Positions 57,701-64,000 of a stretch of DNA of 64,000 bases are shown here, piece by piece; position 1 is the stretch's first letter, and each line of letters opens with the position of its first letter. Below the pieces are notes generated by a model, which ran no database searches, had not been told where the DNA came from, and saw only the letters and a program-made list of their open reading frames with translations. The translations under genes were made by a program, and so were the position numbers. The stretch comes from Wyeomyia smithii (taxonomy: Eukaryota; Arthropoda; Insecta; Diptera; Culicidae), in assembly GCF_029784165.1 (NCBI RefSeq), contig NC_073696.1, positions 266,382,760-266,446,759 on the forward strand, in the 5' to 3' direction.

Positions 57701-58838
57701 CCAAAATCAGCAACCGAAAGAGTCACCTTGCCACGTATTGAAGGCGGAATTGGTGTCACCGATATCCAAGCGCTATGCGTTTCCCAGATCCAGTAGTTGC
57801 GACAATATTTCAGAGAGAGCCAGAACCGTCATGATATTTATCGCACTGTTTGTCGAGCAGATCATGGATTCAGCGCCCTGCATCTGGCGCAGGAGGAATA
57901 TCAGCTGAACTGCGACCTGAAAACTGTAGAAGAGAAGGTCGCATCGTGGAAGCAGAAGGAATTGCATGGGACGCACCCCCATCAGTTAGAGCAAGCGCAG
58001 ATTGATAAAGTGGCATCAAATACGTGGCTGGTGCGAGGTGAGCTCTTTTCGGAAACAGAAAGTTTCATGGTAGCCATCCAGGACCGGGTCGTTGTGACGA
58101 AGAACTACCGCAGGTATATATTGCACGAAAACATAGAAGACCGCTGTCGTAAGTGCAATTTAGTATGAGAGTCGATCGAGCACGTCGTCGCAGGCTGTCA
58201 AGCGTTAGCTGAGATAGCCTATCTCGGTCGGCATAATGCGGTTGCCAAGATTGTGCCCCAACAACTTGCACTGAAGCACGATCTGGTGAACCAGTATGTG
58301 CCCTGCTACAAATATCTGCCAGACCCGGTTTTGGAAAATAGCTGCATCAAACTGTACTGGGATCGCGAGATCATAACGGATGTCCTCATACGTGCCAATC
58401 GCCCTGATATTGTGGTCTACGACAAAAGAATGAAACGCGTAACCATCATTGATATCGCTGTGCCGTTAGATCGTAATCTTCAGTCGACGTTCTCAACCAA
58501 GATAACGAAGTACCACGATTTGGTTGAAAAGTTGAAGCAGATGTGGCAACTTGAGGAAGTGCGTATAGTTCCAGTTATTATCTCCGCCACTGGAATAGTT
58601 CCCTGTACTCTACTGCGCTCTCTTGAGAACTACCCAACATCCAAAAAGCGGTATATTCTTGGGACCTGCAACACAGTTCGAAAGTTCCTGAATCATCATA
58701 ACTGATCCATCGAAGCAAACGACGTTAGGATGTAAGTTAACTGGTTAATGAGATCCACAGAGCCTAACCCCTTCGGCATAACAGATAGCCCGGGGTAGGT
58801 GAAATTTTCCAGCAAATCTGCTGAGAAGTGTCAAAATT
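54773..58838 (+). mobile_element. R4/Dong-clade non-LTR retrotransposon, near full length
   Basis: The element starts CTCGGCCCG right after the AAT repeat and ends around TTCTTAAAAATAATTATT (about 58,838), next to the tail of a minus-strand I-clade LINE. It has a GC-rich leader of about 180-300 bases, one long broken ORF and a 3' UTR of about 130 bases. Dong of silkworm is known to insert in TAA repeats, so the 5' flank fits that preference. No second AAT array is seen on the 3' side. Confidence 0.8.
54956..58703 (+). pseudogene. R4/Dong-clade ORF: N-terminal DNA-binding-like region, RT, CCHC, restriction-like endonuclease
   Basis: This is a single polyprotein for target-primed reverse transcription. 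The N-terminal part has RIMWTREMNMYVIRCHYVC and a Trp/Arg-rich segment similar to R4-type N-termini. Next is a basic linker (KPAWMRRLESRVASLRAKIG). The RT reads NWAAPGPDFVHNFW, KYRPITCLSCLYKVLSSVIT, GMAYIDYKKAYDSVPHPYLI, FQGDTFSPLWFCLAMNPLS and YMDD (57233-57244). A CCHC knuckle (CRKC, H, C) spans about 58,144-58,200. The endonuclease has PD at 58403-58408 and D at 58451-58453, a PD-X14-D pattern. Lesions are TAG 55823-55825, TAA 57266-57268, TAG 57794-57796 and TGA 58166-58168, plus frameshifts near 55,990 and 56,890. It is inactive but every domain is recognisable. Confidence 0.88.
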
Positions 58839-58844
58839 CTTAAA

Positions 58845-59249
58845 AATAATTATTTTTTTTTTCTTCATCTATAGTTTATTTGACACGGCACAAATACAAT
58901 TCAATGTTTAACGGCGCCAATCATATCTGGTAGCTTACTTTCTAAAGTATCTTAATAACTAAAAGCAAATTTTTTATCCTCGCTGCCGACTACGAGCTGA
59001 AACTAAATCTAACTTAAAGCTAGAATATTTTGCATTAAAAGCACAGGTTTGCTGTTTGATGGTTTTCATTGCCAAAGGTAAGCAGCATATTAAATTTGTT
59101 CCGCTGCTGGGCCAAGATATTACGAACTGGCATATTGGGTTGTTTCCATCGGGCCTTGAGAGTATCGTGCGGGTCTAGTTGCTGTTTCCGGATCCGGGGT
59201 CTTAACGTGTTCTTGTCGTTTGGTTGGATGTAGGCGGAAGGGGATAGGA
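58845..59249 (-). other. 3' UTR of I-clade LINE copy B
   Basis: On the minus strand this follows the ORF2 end and finishes in an A-run at about 58,845-58,865. It has no coding content. Confidence 0.6.
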
Positions 59250-62200
59250 CTAAACTGGGGCGTGGATGGATTTCAGGAAAACGTATATAAGGAACATGTA
59301 GGATAGGTCACGGCTCGCCAAGACATCACGAACAGGAACAGCCGGCTGCCTACTTTCGGCCTGCAGGGAAGCTATTAATTTAGACCTGGCGTCACGGTGT
59401 ACAGGGCATGACCAAACAACGTGCTCTATGTCGTGATAACCTTCACCACAGGCACAGATACCACTTTCCCCGAGCCCAACACGACGGAGATGCGCGTCAA
59501 ATCTATAGTGATTGGACATAAGCCGGGACATCACGCAAATGAAATCCCGACCTACATCCAACCCCTTGAACCACGGGTTCGTCGACACCTTGGGGATTAT
59601 GGAATGTAACCACCTTCCCAGTTCCCCCTTGGTCCAAGAATTTTGCCAACTGATGATCGTATTCTGACGTACTAATGAGAAAAATTCATTAAAGGCAATT
59701 GGTCTTTCATAAATTCCACCGTTTGTTGCGCCCACCTTAGCCAAAGAGTCCGCTTTCTCATTGCCCGGTATCGAGCAGTGAGAAGGGACCCACGCTAAGG
59801 TAATCTGAGTAGTTTTTCGGATAAAGCACTCAGATGTTCCCGTATTTTCCCCAGGAAATACGGAGAGTGCTTAACATCTTTCATCGATCGGAGAGCCTGA
59901 ATGGAACTGAGACTGTCCGTAAAGATGAAATAATGGTCCGTGGGCATTTTTTCGATAATCCCTAGGGTGTACTGAATTGCAGCTAATTCTGCGACGTAAA
60001 CAGAAGCAGGATTATCGAGCTTATGGGAGACGGTTAAATTGTTATTGAAGATACCGAAGCCAGTGGACCCATCAAGAAGTGATCCGTCAGTGTAGTACAT
60101 ATTGTCGCAGTTGATGTTTCGATATTTATTGGAAAAAATTTTAGGGATGTGCTGCACGCGTAAATGATCCGGGATTCCACGAGTTTCTTCTATCATGGAT
60201 GTATCGAAAAACACAGTAGAATCAGAAGTATTTGATAAGTCGACACGATTTGGAATATTCGAAGAAGGGTTAATATTTTGGGACATGTGATTGAAATACA
60301 ATGTCATAAAACGGGTTTTAGAATCAAGTTCGATTAACCTCTCAAACTTTTCAATCACAGGACGGTTCAAGACCTCACATTTGATAAGAATACGAGAAGA
60401 CAGGCTCCAGAAGCGGTTTTTCAATGGTAGAACTCCAGCTAAGATCTCCAAACGCATCGTATGGGTCGATTGCATGCAACCCAAGGCGATACGCAAACAA
60501 CGATATTGTATTCGCTCCAGTTTGATCAGATGTGTGTTTGCTGCGAAGCGGAAGCAGAAACACCCGTATTCAATAACAGACAATATCGTTGGTTGGTAAA
60601 GCCTTATAAGGTCTCCTGGATAGGCTCCCCACCATTGTCCGGTTATTGTACGAAGAAAATTCACTCTTTGTTGACATTTTTTCATCAGATACCTCACGTG
60701 ACAACCCCAGGTGCCTTTAGAGTCGAACCAGACACCAAGATATTTGTGTACCAAAACCTGAGAAATCGTTTTACCCATTAATTGTGTTTGAAGCTGAGCA
60801 GGTTCATGCTTCCTAGAAAAAACTACTATCTCAGTCTTCTCCGGAGAGAATTCGATACCTAGCTGTAAAGCCCAAGCAGACAAATTGTCCAAGGTATCTT
60901 GCAATGGTCCTTGCAAATCGGCAGCTTTGGCTCCTGTAACAGAGATTACACTGTCGTCTGCAAGTTGTCTTATCGTGCATGAGTTTGCCAGACATTCGTC
61001 GATGTCATTTACATAAAAGTTGTAAAGAAGGGGGCTTAAACATGAGCCCTGGGGAAGACCCATGTAGCTAATGCGAAAAGTTGCCAAATCGCCGTGCGTA
61101 AAATGCATGTGCTTTTCGGACAACAAATTGTGCAAGAAATTGTTCAAAATTGGAGAAAATCCTTGTCGGTGAAGTTTACCCGAAAGAATGTCAATAGAAA
61201 CGGAATCAAAAGCCCCCTTAATGTCCAAGAACGCAGACGCCATTTGTTCTTTGCGAGCATACGCCAGCTGAATATCTGTTGAAAGCAACGAAAGACAATC
61301 ATTCGTCCCTTTGGCGCGGCGGAAGCCAAATTGAGTATCTGATAGTAGACCATTTGATTCGACCCAATGGTCTAAACGACGGAGTATCATTTTTTCCATC
61401 AATTTCCGGATACAGGATAGCATTGCAATCGGCCTATAAGGATTGTGATCAGAAGCTGGTTTCCCTGGTTTTTGGATGGCGATCACCTTCACTTGCCTCC
61501 AATCCTGCGGTACAATGTTTTGCTCCAGGAACTTATTGAACAAGTTCAACAAGCGCCTCTTGGCATTGCCGGGTAGATTCTTCAACAAGTTGAATTTGAT
61601 TCTATCTAACCCAGGCGCGTTATTGTTACAGGACAGGAGGGCAACTGAAAATTCTGCCATCGTAAAAGGTGATTCTATCGCGTCGTGACCCGGAGACGTA
61701 TCGCGAACAAAGTTTTGCTCAGGAACAGAGTCCGCACATACTTTCCTGGCAAAATCAAATATCCACCGACTTGAAGACTCCTCGCTTTCGTTGACCGTTA
61801 CGCGATTCCGCATTCTTCGGGCTGTGTTCCAAAGAGTACTCATCGATGTCTCCCTCGACGTCTCGTTCACGAACCGACGCCAATATCCGCGTTTCTTTGC
61901 TTTAGCCAGGCTTTTAAGCTTGGTATTAAGCTCCGAATACCGTATATAGTCGTCGGGTATACCTCCCTTCTGGAAGGCCAAAAACGCGTCGGATCTTTGC
62001 GTGTAGACATCGGAGCACTCTTGGTCCCACCACGGAGTGGGAGGCCGTTCTTTGATCGTTACGCCGGGATATTTATTCGTTTGGGCTTGCAACGCGGCGT
62101 CGAGAATCAAGCCCGCGAGGAGGTTGTATTCTTCACGTGGTGGGTGATGTTGAATCGACTCGACCGCTTTTGAAATCATTTCCTCGTATAACTTCCAATC

Positions 62201-62934
62201 GACATTCCGTGTGAGGTCATACGGAATGTCAATTGGTCGCATGCGAGTTGACCCGTTAGTAATTGAAATAAGAATAGGCAAATGGTCGCTACCGTGAGGA
62301 TCGAGGATTACCTTCCATGTGCAATCCAACCGTAGCGACGTCGAACATAAGAATAGATTCAAAGCGCTTGGGCGCGCTGGAGGTTTCGGGATACGTGTCA
62401 TTTCACCGTTGTTTAAAATAGTCATGTCGAAGTCATCGCAAAGGTTATAGATTAAACAGGAGCGGTTATCATTGTATGGGGAACCCCAAGCCACGCCATG
62501 AGAGTTGAAGTCTCCCAAAATCAAACGTGGCGAGGGAAGAAGTTCTATTAAATCAAAGAGCAGCCGTTGCCCAACCTGTGCTCTGGGAGGAATATATATT
62601 GAGGCAATACAAAGCTCTTTACCTTGTATTGTCATTTGACATGCGACAACTTCGATGCCTGGAATCGAGGGGAGATTAATACGATAGAAAGAATAGCACT
62701 TTTTAATCCCTAAAAGTGCTCCTCCATATGGGGTGTCTCGATCAAGGCGAATAATATTAAAATCATGGAAGTTGACATCCATATTTGAAGTAAGCCAAGT
62801 TTCACAAAGGGAAATTGCATCGCATTTGTTTTTATTTATCAAATTTTAAACGAATCAATTTTTGGTAAAATACTTCTACAATTCCACTGTAAGACAGAGA
62901 TAGAATCCTTCATATACGCAGTTGAATTAGGCAT
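59250..62934 (-). pseudogene. I-clade LINE copy B, ORF2 (endonuclease, RT, RNase H), almost intact
   Basis: ORF2 nicks DNA, reverse transcribes the element RNA and removes the RNA strand. The ATG at 62932-62934 overlaps the ORF1 stop (ATGCCTAA). The endonuclease opens with VLQWNCRSILPKID; a small frameshift near 62,845 separates it from INKNKCDAISLCETWL, LILGDFNSHGVAWGSPYND and GSDHLPILIS. The RT has APGLDRIKFNLLKN, AMLSCIRKLMEKMILRRL, ASAFLDIKGAFDSVSIDIL, GLPQGSCLSPLLYNFYVND and LADD in place of YADD. The RNase H has YTDGSLLDGS, AELAAI, FTDS and, after a one-base loss in an A-run near 59,807-59,812, WVPSHCSIPGNEKADSLAK. A CX3-4C/H-rich end (GICACGEGYHDIEHVVWSC) completes it. Only these two frameshifts are evident. 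Confidence 0.9.
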
Positions 62935-64000
62935 CGAAGGATACAATCGCTGCAAGGAGGGGCCATTGGGCAGTCAACTGCTTCAAAAATGATCTAACTG
63001 TTGGGAGGAATGCTGTAAGAAAAAATTTAATTGGATCGGGTACATTGAAATTTTCAAAAATCCAGTCCACAATGTCAGCAAATTTCACTAATCCAGAGTT
63101 TGTTTCATCAACTGGATGTGCAAAAGGAACAACTGGGGTTTTAGATGTTCCTGGCAGTGCTGGGAACTCCTTCTGGGACTTTAAATTTGCAAGCCCAGGA
63201 GGAGTTTGCTTCGGTTTTTCCGCAGCACTGTTTGGTTTGTTCGTACTTTTCATTACACTTTGGGAAATCTTAGGACCTTTACGGGAAAGTTTAGGAGAAG
63301 AAACATTTTTCCTCTTCCTTGACTCCCCAGGATTGGCATAAGATGTTCCCGCTGATGAATCGTCAGAATCGGTTTCATCAGAGGACAACAGATCAAAGGG
63401 GTTCGATGTTATGGTAGAAGTGGTCACGGTCTGCTTCAGCATCTCAGCGTAAGAACGCTTTGAACGCTCCTTAAGTGACCGCTTGATTTTATCTCTGCGC
63501 TGCATGTACACCGGGCATGTGGAGAGCTCATGCTGGTTTTTCCCACAGTGAATACATTTTTCAGCATTAACACTGCAAGAATCTTCCGCATGAGTCTCCC
63601 CACACTTGCTACATCGTGCCTTATTGCAGCAGCAGGCGGCTGTGTGGCCTAACTGCTTGCAATTGGTGCAATTCATAACACGGGGTACATACAATCGCAC
63701 AGGCAGACGAACCCGGTCGATCGAGACGTGGCTAGGGAGTGCAGATCCGGCAAACGTAACGCGAAACGAGTCTGACGGAGTGTAAACTTTTTTACCGCCG
63801 ACGAGAGACATGGACCGCAATTGCTTTCAATCCAAAATCTTCGCCTGTGTTTCGGTATTTATGAAGCAACCGGTTGCGCTTTTAAGGATACACTCGACAG
63901 ACAGACTCGAATCGGTTATGACACCGTCGATCTCCACGTCTCGTGCGGGTATGTAAACGCGATACTCGCGTGTGAAGAGCTCAGAGCAAGCGATAGATCA
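62927..64000 (-). pseudogene. I-clade LINE copy B, ORF1 (Gag-like), N-terminus beyond the window
   Basis: This is an RNA-binding ORF1 protein. From the window edge it reads ELFTREYRVYIPARDVEIDG, then AKILD followed by one TGA (63827-63829), then KQLRSMSLVGGKKVYTPSDS and FRVTFAGSALPSHVSIDRVR. Three CCHC-type knuckles follow (CTNCKQLGHTAACC, CSKCGETHAEDSC, CIHCGKNQHELSTC), then a basic Ser/Lys-rich stretch and a Pro-rich stretch. A conserved C-terminal segment (ADIVDWIFENFNVPDP) leads to the TAA at 62927-62929. The end overlaps the ORF2 start by eight bases. Apart from the TGA it is open. Confidence 0.88.

Overview
The window looks like transposon-dense, gene-poor intergenic DNA from an insect nuclear genome, most likely a culicine mosquito. 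I infer this from the mixture of families: ITmD37E-like Tc1/mariner, DD41D mariner, several Jockey/CR1, RTE, R1/LOA and I-clade LINEs, tRNA-derived SINEs and many short inverted-repeat elements in AT-rich DNA. The species call is inference; no host gene is certain. I see no bacterial operon, CRISPR array or rRNA gene.

Layout. 1-1.27 kb: the decayed end of a Jockey/CR1-like LINE (minus strand). 1.8-4.25 kb: two non-coding inverted-repeat elements. 4.25-9.2 kb: no recognisable gene, with a candidate core promoter near 6.23 kb. 9.25-12.2 kb: a CR1-like LINE with a long, nearly open ORF2. 13.2-13.6 kb: a MITE. 13.8-14.5 kb: an A-rich, strand-asymmetric tract. 15.2-16.7 kb: a D37E-type transposase fragment, a 428-bp MITE and RTE debris. 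16.7-17.0 kb: a short tandem array and a hairpin repeat. 17-20.4 kb: no confident gene. 20.4-24.4 kb: a nest of a DD41D mariner in an RTE copy, followed by a Harbinger-like element in a SINE. 25-27 kb: R1/LOA and RTE fragments. 28.0-29.1 kb: a T-rich asymmetric tract. 31-33 kb: the most gene-like DNA, with a candidate promoter (+) and a candidate terminal exon (-).

33.55-39.5 kb: an internally deleted Copia element joined tail to tail to a second CR1-like LINE carrying an Asn-rich N-terminal region. 41.7-45.4 kb: a large inverted-repeat element with a SINE and a second inverted-repeat element nested inside. 47.1-50 kb: a decayed LINE split by a SINE, and a D37E-type transposase split by a tRNA-like insert. 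50.5-51.6 kb: a pogo-like element with TA duplications. 51.7-64 kb: two copies (A and B) of one I-clade LINE family flanking a nearly complete R4/Dong-clade retrotransposon, which starts immediately after an (AAT)n microsatellite.

The elements do not form a pathway; the window is a layered record of insertion. The most interesting points are the restriction-like-endonuclease R4/Dong element at an AAT microsatellite, the conserved ORF1/ORF2 stop-start overlap in both I-clade copies, the in-frame Asn-rich extension of the CR1 copy, the nested insertions with readable target-site duplications, and the long strand-asymmetric tracts.
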